Part shown: positions 53,935-63,269 of the stretch, piece by piece | How positions within the stretch are numbered: position 1 is the first letter of the stretch | Layout of the letters: the number at the start of each line of letters is the position of its first letter | Assembly (NCBI RefSeq): GCF_001440415.1 | Contig: NZ_LLYA01000192.1 | Coordinates: 124,001 to 188,000 of the forward strand | Direction of reading: 5' to 3' | DNA: 64,000 nucleotides | From: Bradyrhizobium retamae | GTDB taxonomy: Bacteria > Pseudomonadota > Alphaproteobacteria > Rhizobiales > Xanthobacteraceae | Made by a program: the position numbers and the translations under genes | The notes under the pieces: generated by a model | Database searches by the model: none | The model's input: only the letters and a program-made list of their open reading frames with translations | Told to the model about the DNA's origin: nothing

Positions 53935-54058
53935 AGCAATAGCATTTTCGAGCGAAGCATGCCCTCGGAGTTGATCCGTGGGTGGATGCCGGTTCGCGTG
54001 AAGAAAACGCGTCAACCTAAGAATCTAGGGTTCGGTTCTGATCAGAACCGAACCCTAG
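53935..54058. repeat. Dispersed repeat ending in a 34-bp perfect palindrome
   Basis: A reverse-oriented relative of the repeat at 27486-27609: shared blocks include CGGTTCGCGT, AAGAATCTAG and the flanks. Its right end (54025-54058) is a perfect palindrome with arms CTAGGGTTCGGTTCTGA / TCAGAACCGAACCCTAG. The FAD-oxidase stop codon TAG (54057-54055) lies inside it. It sits between convergent genes and probably works as a bidirectional terminator. Confidence 0.85.
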
Positions 54059-55473
54059 TTCACCGGCACGATCTTGCCGGGATTGAAGATATTCTGCGGA
54101 TCGAGCGCCTGCTTCAGCGCGCGCATGGCGTCGATCGCCTCCGGGCCGAGCTCGGCCTTGAGGTATTGCTGCTTGCCCTGACCGATGCCGTGCTCGCCGG
54201 TGCAGGTGCCGCCCATCGACTGCGCGCGTTCGACCAGGCGATGCATGAACTCCTCGCCGCGCGCCATTTCCTCCTTGTTGTCGACGTCGCAAACCAGCGA
54301 ACAGTGGAAGTTGCCGTCGCCGACATGGCCGACGATCGGCGACAGCAGGTTCAGCCGTTTCAGGTCCTCCTCGGTCTCGGTGACGCAATCCGCAAGCCGT
54401 GAAATCGGCACGCAGACGTCGGTCGCCACCACGCCCGCGCCGGGCCGCAGCGCCTTGACCGACCAATAGGCGTCATGCCGCGCCTGCCAAAGCTTTGTGC
54501 GGTCCTCGGGCTTGGTCGTCCAGGTGAAATCCCCGCCGCCGCATTCCTTGGCGATCTCGCCAAAATTCCTGGACTGCTCGGCGACCTCGACCTCGCTGCC
54601 GTGGAATTCCAATAGCAGCAGCGGCGTCTCCGGCAGGGTCAGCTTGGAATAGGCGTTGCAGGCGCGCACCTGCTCGGCGTTGAGCAGTTCGATCCGCGCC
54701 AACGGAATGCCGGTCTGGATGGCCAGGATCGTGGCCTGGCAGGCGCCGCGCACCGTCTCGAACGAGCAGGCCGCGGCCGCGATCGTCTCGGGAATGCCGC
54801 GCAGCTTGATAGTGAGCTCGGAGATGATGCCGAGCGTGCCCTCGGCGCCGACGAACAAATGCGTCAGGTCGTAGCCGGCCGCGGATTTCTTGGCCCGCGT
54901 GCCGGTCGTGATGATCTCGCCGTCGCCGCGCACCACTTTCAGCGCCAGTACGTTTTCGCGCATCGTGCCGTAGCGCACCGCATTGGTGCCGGACGCCCGC
55001 GTCGCGGTCATGCCGCCGAGCGAAGCATCGGCGCCCGGATCGATCGGAAAGAACAATCCCTGGTCGCGCAGGTGCTCGTTCAGCGCCTTGCGGGTGACGC
55101 CGGGCTGGATCACGCAGTCCAGATCCTCCGCGTGAACTTCGAGAATCCGGTTCATGTCGCGCAGGTCGATGCAGACGCCGCCCGCCGGCGCATTGACCTG
55201 GCCTTCCAGCGAGGTGCCGGTTCCAAAGGCGATCACGGGCACGCGGTGCTTGGCGCAGATCCGCACCACGTCCTGGATGTCGGCGGTTTCCTGCGCCATC
55301 ACCACCGCGTCGGGCGGCTGGGTCGGCAGCCAGGTGGTGGTATGGGCATGCTGTTCGCGCACCGCCTGCGAGGTGATCAGCCGGTTGCCGAACCGCGCCG
55401 CCAGCGCCTCCACGGCGCTTGCCAAAGCCTGCGGTTCCGGCCGCTTCATACTACCCGATATCGTCGTCGCCAC
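54055..55473 (-). CDS. FAD-linked oxidase (glycolate oxidase / D-lactate dehydrogenase type)
   Basis: A 472-aa flavoprotein of the GlcD / D-2-hydroxyacid dehydrogenase family. The FAD PP-loop region is PVIAFGTGTSLEGQVNAP, with GADASLGGMTATRASGTNAVRYG and VGAEGTLGIISELTIKL, and the C-terminal cap ends GTCTGEHGIGQGKQQYL...NPGKIVP, the EHGIG signature of this group. Substrates of relatives are glycolate, D-lactate or D-2-hydroxyglutarate. GTG 55473 is preferred: GGGAGG lies 7 bases upstream, while ATG 55449 has no good site. The stop codon lies in a strong palindrome. Confidence 0.92.
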   Translation of the reverse strand: MATTISGSMKRPEPQALASAVEALAARFGNRLITSQAVREQHAHTTTWLPTQPPDAVVMAQETADIQDVVRICAKHRVPVIAFGTGTSLEGQVNAPAGGVCIDLRDMNRILEVHAEDLDCVIQPGVTRKALNEHLRDQGLFFPIDPGADASLGGMTATRASGTNAVRYGTMRENVLALKVVRGDGEIITTGTRAKKSAAGYDLTHLFVGAEGTLGIISELTIKLRGIPETIAAAACSFETVRGACQATILAIQTGIPLARIELLNAEQVRACNAYSKLTLPETPLLLLEFHGSEVEVAEQSRNFGEIAKECGGGDFTWTTKPEDRTKLWQARHDAYWSVKALRPGAGVVATDVCVPISRLADCVTETEEDLKRLNLLSPIVGHVGDGNFHCSLVCDVDNKEEMARGEEFMHRLVERAQSMGGTCTGEHGIGQGKQQYLKAELGPEAIDAMRALKQALDPQNIFNPGKIVPVN

Positions 55474-55553
55474 GCCAATTCCTCCCGAATTTGAGCGGAC
55501 CGTGGCAAAGGATATAAGGGGGGTCAAGAGCGCGAAAACGAACGACGGGATGG

Positions 55554-56081
55554 ATGATGACGACCGCTGCCGCCGCCAGGGAAAACCTGAAAGATATACC
55601 GCTGCCGCGGGCCCCGTTTCTGTCCTCGGTGATGCAGATTGAGCCGCAATGGATCGACTATAACGGTCATCTCAACATGGCCTATTACAACGTGATGATG
55701 GACCGTGCCATCGACGAAATGTGGCTGCAGCTCGGGATCGGGCCGGCCTACATGAAGGAGCGTCACTGCTCGACCTTCACCGCCGAAGCCCATGTGCGCT
55801 ACGTCAGAGAAATTCACCTCGGCGATCCCGTTCAGATTTCAGTTTATCTGTTGGGTGCCGACGAGAAGCGGTTACACACGTTCGAGGAATTGCGCCATGC
55901 GACCGAAGGCTGGCTCTCCGCAACTTCGGAAAACATGACGCTGCATATGGACATGCAGCAGCGGAAGGTTGCGCCCTTCCCGCCCGATATCCGCGCGCGC
56001 ATCCAGGCGGTGGTTGATTCGCATGCCGCCGTGCCGCGGCCCGAAGGGATCGGCCGCAAGGTCGCGATGCCCTCGAAATAA
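55554..56081 (+). CDS. Thioesterase family protein
   Basis: A 175-aa hot-dog-fold thioesterase. The family motif IDYNGHLNMAYYNVMMDRAIDEM is clear (Asp and His of the DYNGHLN helix), followed by FTAEAHVRYVREIHLGDPVQISVYLLGADEKRLHTFEELRHATEGWLSATSENM in pieces, an arrangement like the betainyl-CoA (carnitine-pathway) type. The acyl substrate is unknown. Two adjacent ATG codons (55554, 55557) could start. It is divergent from the FAD oxidase and converges with the AraC-TPR gene. Confidence 0.85.
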   Translation: MMTTAAAARENLKDIPLPRAPFLSSVMQIEPQWIDYNGHLNMAYYNVMMDRAIDEMWLQLGIGPAYMKERHCSTFTAEAHVRYVREIHLGDPVQISVYLLGADEKRLHTFEELRHATEGWLSATSENMTLHMDMQQRKVAPFPPDIRARIQAVVDSHAAVPRPEGIGRKVAMPSK

Positions 56082-56090
56082 CATCTGAGC

Positions 56091-57626
56091 TTATGCCGGT
56101 AGACCTGCCTCCTGCAGGGTTCCGACCACCAGATCACGGTAATCCTGCGGCAGCGGCGGCATACCCCGCTGCACCTCCGATACCGTTAGATCAGGGTAGT
56201 GGTGCCGCAGCGCCCCGAGACTGCGTCGGGCCTGCGGCCTTTGCCCGGCGAGCACGTGAGCCGGGCATAGCGTTCGATGCACCCAGCTTGCGGAAGGGTG
56301 CTCGGCCAAGGCCCGCTCCTGCCAGTACGCCGCCTCGGCATATTGGCCGGCCTTGAAATGAGCACAGCCGATCCCGACCATGCTGTTGAAGGCAAGCGGA
56401 TCGTGCGGCGCCAGATCGAGCGCAATCTTCAAACGCTCGATCGCGGATTCCGGCTCGCCCTTATAGACGTCGATCCATCCGCTGCGGCTCCACGCCCAGA
56501 CCGATCCACCGTCGACGGCGAGCGCCTTGCGGATGACCAGGTCCGCAGTATCGAGCTCCCCAAGCAACGTCAGCGCATTGCCGAGCACGGCAAGCACGGT
56601 GGCGTCGCCGTAAAGGGCCTGAGCCCGACGCGCCAGTTCGAGACTTCGGGACCTCTCTTCCACTGGCGCGGACGTGAAATGATAGACCGCGCGCTGAACA
56701 TACGCCCAGGCCGCCAGCGCAGTGGCGAGCGGATGGGTGGGGTCCTGGTCCATCGCGCGCTCCAGTAATTCAAGCGCGCGGGCATTGCCGTCGGCATCGA
56801 GAGCGACAACGCCCGGCATCGCACGCAGCGCGAGATCGTGCGCGCTGAGGCCGGCCGCCGGCTTGTGCTGCGCGCGATCGATCTCGGCAAGGCGCAAACC
56901 TGACTGAAGCATCGCGGCGATCCTGATCGCGAGATGTTCCCCGGTTGAGGTTTCGTCGCGCAAGATATTGTCGGTACGGTGCGCCCAAACCTGACAACCG
57001 GTTTCGCTGTCGATCAGACGGAAGATCAGGCGCGCCTGTGCGCCCGATCCCCGGATCGTGCCGGTCAGATGGTAGCGTGCGGTCCTCGACTGGCTTGCCA
57101 CCGAAATCCCTGCGCGGCTCAGAGCAACGAGAAGGTCATCGGCGATGTCGGCTGCGATCTCCTTATAGTCCGCAGCCGTTTCGATCGGCCCAAACGCCAG
57201 CATGGGCCGGTCGCGCCGCGATACGAATAGCGAAGGCATCGCGCAGAGCGCGTCGGTGAGCACCTCCTGCCGCTTCAGCGTCTGCGACGGCGTTTCGCCA
57301 TAGCGGCGGCGATACTCGATTGAAAACCGCCCGAAATGCGGAAAGCCGGAGCGCAGCGCTACGTCCATGATCTTGATATCAGGCGTACCCTGCAACAACT
57401 CGCGACGGGCGCATTCGAGCCCAATCTCGCGGAGCGCGGCGCGCGGGGTCTTGCCGACAAAGCTAAGGAACTGCCGCTGCAGGGTTCTGCCGGATACACC
57501 GCCGATCGCGGCAAGCTCCGTCAACCGCCAACTATGACCGACGTTGGCTCGCATCGCGTCCAGCGCACGCCTGACGCCGCGCGGCAGCGCCGATGCCGCC
57601 GATGAAACGTTCTGGCCAGCAATCAT
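56091..57626 (-). CDS. AraC-type HTH fused to TolB-like and TPR region
   Basis: A 511-aa regulator with an uncommon layout: the AraC/XylS DNA-binding domain is at the N-terminus (about 8-105: LTELAAIGGVSGRTLQRQFLSFVGKTPRAAL ... IMDVALRSGFPHFGRFSIEYRRRYGETPS), not at the C-terminus. Next comes a TolB/CadC-like alpha-beta domain (about 125-250), then TPRs to the end (AFNSMVGIGCAHFKAGQYAEAAYWQERALAEHP). Such fusions resemble CadC/HilA/adenylate-cyclase-type TPR regulators. ATG 57626 has GGAG ten bases upstream; a GTG at 57680 is possible. It is divergent from the methyltransferase and may control it. Confidence 0.85.
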   Translation of the reverse strand: MIAGQNVSSAASALPRGVRRALDAMRANVGHSWRLTELAAIGGVSGRTLQRQFLSFVGKTPRAALREIGLECARRELLQGTPDIKIMDVALRSGFPHFGRFSIEYRRRYGETPSQTLKRQEVLTDALCAMPSLFVSRRDRPMLAFGPIETAADYKEIAADIADDLLVALSRAGISVASQSRTARYHLTGTIRGSGAQARLIFRLIDSETGCQVWAHRTDNILRDETSTGEHLAIRIAAMLQSGLRLAEIDRAQHKPAAGLSAHDLALRAMPGVVALDADGNARALELLERAMDQDPTHPLATALAAWAYVQRAVYHFTSAPVEERSRSLELARRAQALYGDATVLAVLGNALTLLGELDTADLVIRKALAVDGGSVWAWSRSGWIDVYKGEPESAIERLKIALDLAPHDPLAFNSMVGIGCAHFKAGQYAEAAYWQERALAEHPSASWVHRTLCPAHVLAGQRPQARRSLGALRHHYPDLTVSEVQRGMPPLPQDYRDLVVGTLQEAGLPA

Positions 57627-57785
57627 CCGCAACTCCGAAGGCCCCTGGTGGTGTGTCCCGGGAATAGCGGAAAGGTTCACGTTCCGGATAGGCGTGTCGC
57701 GAACTGGATAGGCATCCGGCGGGCCCGGGGACTAAGCCGGCAGCACGCTGAAATCGCCAAATTCACCCGCTCAAAGGAGTAGAAC

Positions 57786-58628
57786 ATGGCTACATCCGCT
57801 GCCGCCCAAACCCTGCAACCCGGCCAGATCGATCTTTCCGCCCTGAAAACCAAGCAACACGGCGCTTGGTCGTCCGGCGACTACGCCGTCGTCGGCACCA
57901 CGCTGCAGATCGTCGGCGAAGAGCTGTGCGAGGCGCTCGACCTCCGGGCCGGCCAGAAGGTGCTCGACGTCGCTGCCGGAAACGGCAATGCGACGCTTGC
58001 CGCGGCGCGCCGCTGGTGCGACGTCGTTTCGACCGATTATGTGCCGAGCCTGCTCGACCGCGGCCGGTCGCGTGCCGCAGCCGAAGGCCTATCAGTCGAG
58101 TTCAAGGAAGCGGACGCGGAAGCGCTGAACTTCGACGATGCGACCTTCGACGCGGTGCTGTCTACCTTCGGCGTCATGTTTACGCCGGACCAGGACCGCG
58201 CGGCATCCGAACTTTTGCGGGTATGCAAGAGCGGCGGCAAGATCGGTCTCGCCAACTGGACGCCGGAGGGCTTTATCGGGCAATTGTTCAAGACGCTCGG
58301 CAAATATTTGCCGCCGCCGGCGGGCGCGAAATCGCCTGCGCTGTGGGGCACCCAGGCGCGCATCACCGAGATGTTTGGAACATCGGCAGCTTCTATCAAG
58401 GCCGAGAAGCGTCACTTCACGTTCCGCTACCGCTCGCCGATGCATTTTCTCGACGTGTTCAGGAACTACTACGGGCCGACGCTGAAAGCCTTTGCCGCAC
58501 TTGATGAAACCAACCAGCGCCGCCTCGCCGACGACATCCTGATGCTGATCGCGTCGATGAACCGCGCCGAGGACGGCACGATGGTGCTGCCGAGCGAATA
58601 TCTGGAAATCGTCATCGTCAAACGCTGA
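57786..58628 (+). CDS. Class I SAM-dependent methyltransferase
   Basis: A 280-aa methyltransferase. Motif I is VLDVAAGNGNATLAAARR at about 59-76, followed by VVSTDYVPSLLDRGRSRA and a post-motif NFDDATFDAVLSTFGVMFTPDQDRAASELLRVCKSGGKIGLANWTP block in parts, like the UbiE/COQ5 relatives. The acceptor is unknown. AAAGGAG precedes the ATG. It is read away from the AraC-TPR regulator gene, and an alpha/beta hydrolase follows 74 bases later, so the pair may form a small regulated unit. Confidence 0.85.
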   Translation: MATSAAAQTLQPGQIDLSALKTKQHGAWSSGDYAVVGTTLQIVGEELCEALDLRAGQKVLDVAAGNGNATLAAARRWCDVVSTDYVPSLLDRGRSRAAAEGLSVEFKEADAEALNFDDATFDAVLSTFGVMFTPDQDRAASELLRVCKSGGKIGLANWTPEGFIGQLFKTLGKYLPPPAGAKSPALWGTQARITEMFGTSAASIKAEKRHFTFRYRSPMHFLDVFRNYYGPTLKAFAALDETNQRRLADDILMLIASMNRAEDGTMVLPSEYLEIVIVKR

Positions 58629-58702
58629 CGCCATCAGCCGAACGGGCGGCTGCCTCAGCAGGCCGCCGTCCGTTCGCGGCGTTCACAAGGAGTTTGTCCG
58701 AG

Positions 58703-59542
58703 ATGATTTTTGAGACCCGCGGCACCATCGATTATCACGAGACCGGAACGGGCCCGACGGTGGTGCTTGTGCCGGGCTCATGCAGCACCGGCGCCGCGTG
58801 GCGACCGGTCATGGCGCATTGGCCGAACCGGTTCCGTTGCGTGACAACCAGCCTGTTGGGCTATGGCGGCACGGCCGAGCGTCGCACTTCAGGCAACGCA
58901 GACATCGCGCATGAGAGTGAAATCATCGAGGCGGTGATCCACCGCGCAGGCGGCCCGGTGCATCTCGTTGGTCATTCCTTTGGCGGATTAGCCGCGCTTG
59001 CGGTCGCTCTGCGGCGGCACGTTCCCCTGCTCAGCCTGACCATCGCCGAAGCTCCCGCCATGGAAATCCTGCGGGAAGCCGGAGAGATGACCCACTATGA
59101 AGCTTTCCGAAAGATGTCCGGCACTTATTCCGATGCCTTCAAGCGCGGCGAAACCGCCGCGATCGCACGGATGATCGATTTCTATGGTGGCGCAGGCACG
59201 TTCGCTGCATGGCCTCAGCGCGTGCGCGACTACGCAGTCGAAACGACACCGGCGAATTTGCTGGACTGGGAATCGGCCTTTGGTTTCCGTCTCACACCCG
59301 CGTTGCTTGCGAGCGTTGCGGTGCCCACGCTTGTCATTTGGGGAAAAGACAGTCATCCAGCCGCAAGTCGGGCAAACGATGTGCTGGGCCGTTGCATCCC
59401 GAACGCCGTCCGCGCGACGATCGCCGGAGCCGCTCATTTCATGATTGCGACCCATTCGAAGCAATTCGCGGAACTGGTGGCCCGTCACGTCGGACAATCC
59501 AGTCTTGGCCCATCCACCCTTGCACCGGGCGCCGCGCGCTAA
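58703..59542 (+). CDS. Alpha/beta hydrolase
   Basis: A 279-aa alpha/beta-fold hydrolase, probably cytosolic. The nucleophile elbow GHSFGG (near residue 95) and the oxyanion/HG-like GTGPTVVLVPGSCSTGAAW are visible; a WGKDSHPA strand carries the acidic residue and AAHFMIATHS the catalytic His. The start is ATG 58703 with AAGGAG ten bases ahead; a TTG at 58694 would add three codons. The substrate is unknown. It follows the methyltransferase in the same direction. Confidence 0.85.
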   Translation: MIFETRGTIDYHETGTGPTVVLVPGSCSTGAAWRPVMAHWPNRFRCVTTSLLGYGGTAERRTSGNADIAHESEIIEAVIHRAGGPVHLVGHSFGGLAALAVALRRHVPLLSLTIAEAPAMEILREAGEMTHYEAFRKMSGTYSDAFKRGETAAIARMIDFYGGAGTFAAWPQRVRDYAVETTPANLLDWESAFGFRLTPALLASVAVPTLVIWGKDSHPAASRANDVLGRCIPNAVRATIAGAAHFMIATHSKQFAELVARHVGQSSLGPSTLAPGAAR

Positions 59543-59581
59543 CTTGCGCGCGGCGCGATAGCTTGACGTTGTGCCGGCCTG

Positions 59582-59755
59582 CTAGACGTTGGTTCGTCCG
59601 CGCACCAGTCCGACCACCGCCGAGACCAGAAACAGAATCACGGCGATGAAGAAGATCGCCTTCGCGATTTCGACGGAGGCGCCGGCTATACCGCCGAAAC
59701 CCAAAACGCCCGCGATCAACGCGATGATCAGAAATGTAAGGACCCAGCTCAGCAT
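59582..59755 (-). CDS. DUF1328 small membrane protein
   Basis: A 57-aa protein on the minus strand with two membrane segments (about 3-22 and 31-50), beginning MLSWVLTFLIIALIAG and ending VVGLVRGR-TNV. I assign it to DUF1328, a small hydrophobic family (YtjA relatives) of unknown function, often stress-linked. It lies between the alpha/beta hydrolase (convergent) and uvrD (divergent). No strong ribosome site is seen (GGTCGTATC upstream). Confidence 0.8.
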   Translation of the reverse strand: MLSWVLTFLIIALIAGVLGFGGIAGASVEIAKAIFFIAVILFLVSAVVGLVRGRTNV

Positions 59756-60044
59756 GATACGACCTCGATTGGCTGTTACTATCTCGATGGCGGCGGCTGA
59801 GCGTCACGCATCGACTGCAGGACCAATCCGGGTCGGTAATGTTGGTTCCGGCCGGCGGAATCGCGAAATTTGACCATTTCGGCGGAACAAAATCGCCGGA
59901 AAGCCGCGAAATCAGACCGGCAACAGCGGCCGCATAAAACCTGTCAAAACGGCCGGACAGGCCCTATATGGCCCTTGATCCCTGCTATGAAGGCTCCCCT
60001 TCACCGCCTCACGGTGCCATCGTGGGGCCAAGACGATTCGAGAA

Positions 60045-62666
60045 ATGACCGAGCCGAGCAAACTGCCCCATCACGGCGTCCCCGAGCACCAGCCTGCGGC
60101 TGGCGGCATCGCCGCGCGTGCGCGGGCCGCCGCCGGCCCGCAATATCTCAACGGGCTCAATCCCGAGCAGCGCGAGGCGGTCGAGACGCTGGATGGGCCG
60201 GTTCTGGTGCTCGCGGGCGCCGGCACCGGCAAGACCCGCGTGCTGACCACGCGCATCGCCCATATCCTGAGCCAGGGCCGCGCGCGGCCGCATGAAATCC
60301 TCTCGGTGACTTTCACCAACAAGGCCGCGCGCGAGATGAAGCTCCGCCTCGGCCAGATGCTCGGCCAGGCCGTCGAAGGCATGCCGTGGCTTGGCACCTT
60401 CCACTCGATCGGCGGACGCATCCTGCGCATCCACGCCGAGCTGGTACAGCTCAAATCCAATTTCACCGTGCTCGACGTCGACGATCAGGTCCGCTTGCTC
60501 AAGCAGCTCCTGCAGGCCGAGAACATCGACGACAAGCGCTGGCCGGCGCGCATGCTGGCCGGGCTGATCGACGGCTGGAAGAACCGTGGGCTGGCGCCCA
60601 GCCAGGTGCCGTCGGGGGAAGCCGCGATGTTCGGCAACGGCAAAGGCGGCAAGCTCTACGCCAGCTATCAGGAGCGGCTGAAAATCCTCAACGCCGCCGA
60701 CTTCGGCGATCTGCTTCTCGAGAACATCCGGCTGTTTCGCGAAAACCCTGATGTGCTCAGGCAATACCAGAACCGCTTCAAGTTCATTCTGGTCGACGAG
60801 TATCAGGACACCAACGTCGCGCAGTATCTATGGCTGCGGCTGCTGTCGCAGGCGCCGTCGCGACCGGGCGTGCCGCTGTCGGCCATCATTCCGGGGGCCG
60901 CAGGCACTACTGTCATTCCGGGGCGCATCGAAGATGCGAACCCCGATGTGCAATCGCACATCGAAGAATCTGGAGATAATGAGGAGTCACTTCGAGATTC
61001 CGGGTCTGCGCTTTCAGCGCATCCCGGAATGACGGAGACTGCGACTCCCACTGCCTCCTCACCCCCGAAAAACATCTGCTGCGTCGGCGACGACGACCAG
61101 TCGATCTATGGCTGGCGCGGCGCGGAGGTCGACAACATCCTGCGCTTCGAGCACGATTTTCCCGGCGCAAAAGTCATCCGCCTTGAACGCAATTACCGCT
61201 CCACGGGCCACATCCTCGCCGCCGCTTCGCATCTGATCGCGCACAACGAAGGCCGCCTCGGCAAGACGCTGCGCACCGAGGATGTCGACGGCGAGAAGGT
61301 CACCGTCACAGGTTCCTGGGATTCGGAAGAGGAAGCCCGCGCCATCGGCGAGGAGATCGAGGAGTTGCAGCGCGCCGGCGAAAACCTCAACGACGTCGCG
61401 ATCCTGGTGCGGGCGTCGTTCCAGATGCGCGAATTCGAAGATCGTTTTGTGACCCTCGGCCTGCCCTATCGCGTGATCGGCGGTCCGCGATTCTACGAGC
61501 GCGCTGAAATCCGCGATGCGCTGGCCTATCTGCGCGTGATCAATTCGCCGGCCGACGACCTCGCCTTCGAGCGCATCGTCAATGTCCCGAAGCGCGGGCT
61601 TGGCGACGCCACCGTGCAGTTGCTGCACGACCACGCCCGCAAGCGGCGCATGCCGCTGTTCGAAGCCGCGCGCGCCGTGGTCGAAACCGACGAATTGAAG
61701 CCGAAGGCGCGCGGAGCGCTGCGCGACCTCATCCTCCAGTTCGACCGCTGGCGCGCCCAGCGCGAGGTGACCGCGCACACCGAGCTCGCCGAAATCGTGC
61801 TCGACGAGAGCGGCTATACCGAGATGTGGCAAAAGGACCGCTCGGCCGATGCCGCCGGCCGGCTCGACAATTTGAAGGAACTGGTCCGCTCGATGGAGGA
61901 GTTCGAAAACCTGCAAGGATTCCTCGAACACATCTCGCTGGTGATGGACCGCGACGGCGACGCCAGTGATGAAGCGGTGTCGCTGATGACGCTGCATTCG
62001 GCCAAGGGGCTCGAATTCGACAACGTGTTCCTTCCCGGTTGGGAGGAAGGCCTGTTTCCGAGCCAGCGCACACTCGACGAACAAGGCCGTGCCGGCCTGG
62101 AAGAAGAACGCCGCCTCGCCCATGTCGGGCTGACGCGCGCCCGTCGCCGCGCCAAACTCTATTTCGCCACCAACCGCCGCATCCACGGCACTTGGTCGAC
62201 CACGATCCCGTCACGCTTCCTCGACGAACTGCCGTCGGCCAATGTGGAGATCACGGAATCGAAAGGCGGCTCCGGCTGGGGCGGCGCTGGCGGCTACGGC
62301 CCCTCGCGCTTCGATAACGTCGAATCCTTCGGCTCCAGCTATACGACACCGGGCTGGCAGCGCGCGCAGGCCAATCGCAACCGCAGCCAGGGCGGCCGCA
62401 GCGGTCAGGCCCGCGGCGGTTTTGAGGAAAGCCAGTCGTCATTTTCAGGCGGCTTCTCCCGCAACAAGCGCGGCCCGATCGTGATCGAAGGCGAACTGGT
62501 GGCGAAATCCACCGGCACGGTTTCAGAATTCTCGCTGGCCGATCGCGTCTTCCACCAGAAGTTCGGCTATGGCCACGTGGTGAAGATCGACGGCAACAAG
62601 CTGACGATCGCATTCGAAAAGGCCGGCGAGAAGAAGGTGGTCGATAGTTTTGTGGAGCGGGTGTAG
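60045..62666 (+). CDS. UvrD/PcrA-type ATP-dependent DNA helicase with repeat insert
   Basis: A superfamily 1A 3'-5' DNA helicase of 873 aa for DNA repair. Walker A is GAGTGKT (58-64), motif II DEYQDT (251-256), motif III GDDDQS (348-353) then IYGWRGAEVDN, motif IV RLERNYRS, and motifs V-VI near LHSAKGLEFDNVFLPGWEEG and VGLTRARRRA. About 92 residues separate motifs II and III, far more than the ~25 usual; residues about 289-331 are encoded by dispersed element copy C. The C-terminus has a Gly/Arg/Ser-rich tail and the GYGHVVKIDGNKLTIAF tudor-like PcrA end. Confidence 0.94.
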   Translation: MTEPSKLPHHGVPEHQPAAGGIAARARAAAGPQYLNGLNPEQREAVETLDGPVLVLAGAGTGKTRVLTTRIAHILSQGRARPHEILSVTFTNKAAREMKLRLGQMLGQAVEGMPWLGTFHSIGGRILRIHAELVQLKSNFTVLDVDDQVRLLKQLLQAENIDDKRWPARMLAGLIDGWKNRGLAPSQVPSGEAAMFGNGKGGKLYASYQERLKILNAADFGDLLLENIRLFRENPDVLRQYQNRFKFILVDEYQDTNVAQYLWLRLLSQAPSRPGVPLSAIIPGAAGTTVIPGRIEDANPDVQSHIEESGDNEESLRDSGSALSAHPGMTETATPTASSPPKNICCVGDDDQSIYGWRGAEVDNILRFEHDFPGAKVIRLERNYRSTGHILAAASHLIAHNEGRLGKTLRTEDVDGEKVTVTGSWDSEEEARAIGEEIEELQRAGENLNDVAILVRASFQMREFEDRFVTLGLPYRVIGGPRFYERAEIRDALAYLRVINSPADDLAFERIVNVPKRGLGDATVQLLHDHARKRRMPLFEAARAVVETDELKPKARGALRDLILQFDRWRAQREVTAHTELAEIVLDESGYTEMWQKDRSADAAGRLDNLKELVRSMEEFENLQGFLEHISLVMDRDGDASDEAVSLMTLHSAKGLEFDNVFLPGWEEGLFPSQRTLDEQGRAGLEEERRLAHVGLTRARRRAKLYFATNRRIHGTWSTTIPSRFLDELPSANVEITESKGGSGWGGAGGYGPSRFDNVESFGSSYTTPGWQRAQANRNRSQGGRSGQARGGFEESQSSFSGGFSRNKRGPIVIEGELVAKSTGTVSEFSLADRVFHQKFGYGHVVKIDGNKLTIAFEKAGEKKVVDSFVERV
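60911..61035. repeat. Dispersed ~125-bp palindromic element, copy C, in frame in helicase gene
   Basis: Begins TGTCATTCCGGGGCGCATCG and ends CATCCCGGAATGACGG, with GATGTGCAATCGCACATC and other units related to copies A and B. It runs in frame through the helicase gene; its first codons (VIPGRIEDAN) are the same as the last codons of MiaA, which come from copy A. The ORF stays open, so the element has been domesticated or is tolerated. Confidence 0.88.
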
Positions 62667-62951
62667 GAGCCGGCTACAGGATCGTCGGCGCTCGGCTAGG
62701 TATTCAGCAGCCACGGAAAAACATGCAGCGCCGAGCAATATTCCCCAGAGATCGACCAGGGGACAGATTTGCTCAAAGCGAGCGCGTGGACGGTCGCCGC
62801 ATTCGTAATCGAGCAAAGGTTGCTGCTGGCGTACGACAGGCGGAGGAAAAGCTACACGCAGTCGCCGTGGCGGTCAGTATTTGCGTCGGCACTCCTCGCT
62901 ACTTTTGTGTTTGCATCGAATACGATTTTATTCGCGTATGGAGCGTGAAGA

Positions 62952-63269
62952 ATGCTGGAAATTGCTCTGGCGTTAGTCAAGGTTATGGCAGCGGCAGCCG
63001 TGATTTTACTTCCGATCTCCTGGATCCTAGGCAAAGTACTCACGACTGAGCCGCCAAGCCTACCGGAATGGGTTAGAGTATTTTGGCCTACTGATGTGCG
63101 ATCTGCTTCGAAGGAAGCTACGGCGATTGCGTCGCCAGCTTCCAATTTCCTTCTTTCTCCAACGATGAGAAGCGTGGCTGTTTACGGCGCTAAGCTGGTC
63201 AGTATGGCCGGTGCGTTATACTGGTCGGTATGGCTGGTTCTCCTCGCTTTGGTAGCGCTGGCTCGCTAA
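62952..63269 (+). CDS. Hypothetical small membrane protein
   Basis: A 105-aa frame with two to three hydrophobic segments (MLEIALALVKVMAAAAVILLPISWILG; MRSVAVYGAKLV; YWSVWLVLLALVALA). No family recognised. GAAGA just before the ATG is a weak ribosome site. The region (62.8-63.3 kb) looks lower in G+C than its neighbours, which could mean acquisition from elsewhere or a gene remnant. Gene reality is uncertain. Confidence 0.35.
   Translation: MLEIALALVKVMAAAAVILLPISWILGKVLTTEPPSLPEWVRVFWPTDVRSASKEATAIASPASNFLLSPTMRSVAVYGAKLVSMAGALYWSVWLVLLALVALAR

Noticed and set aside
61059..62186. 375-aa minus-strand frame inside the helicase gene
   Set aside because: Antisense shadow; the helicase motifs on the plus strand are unambiguous.
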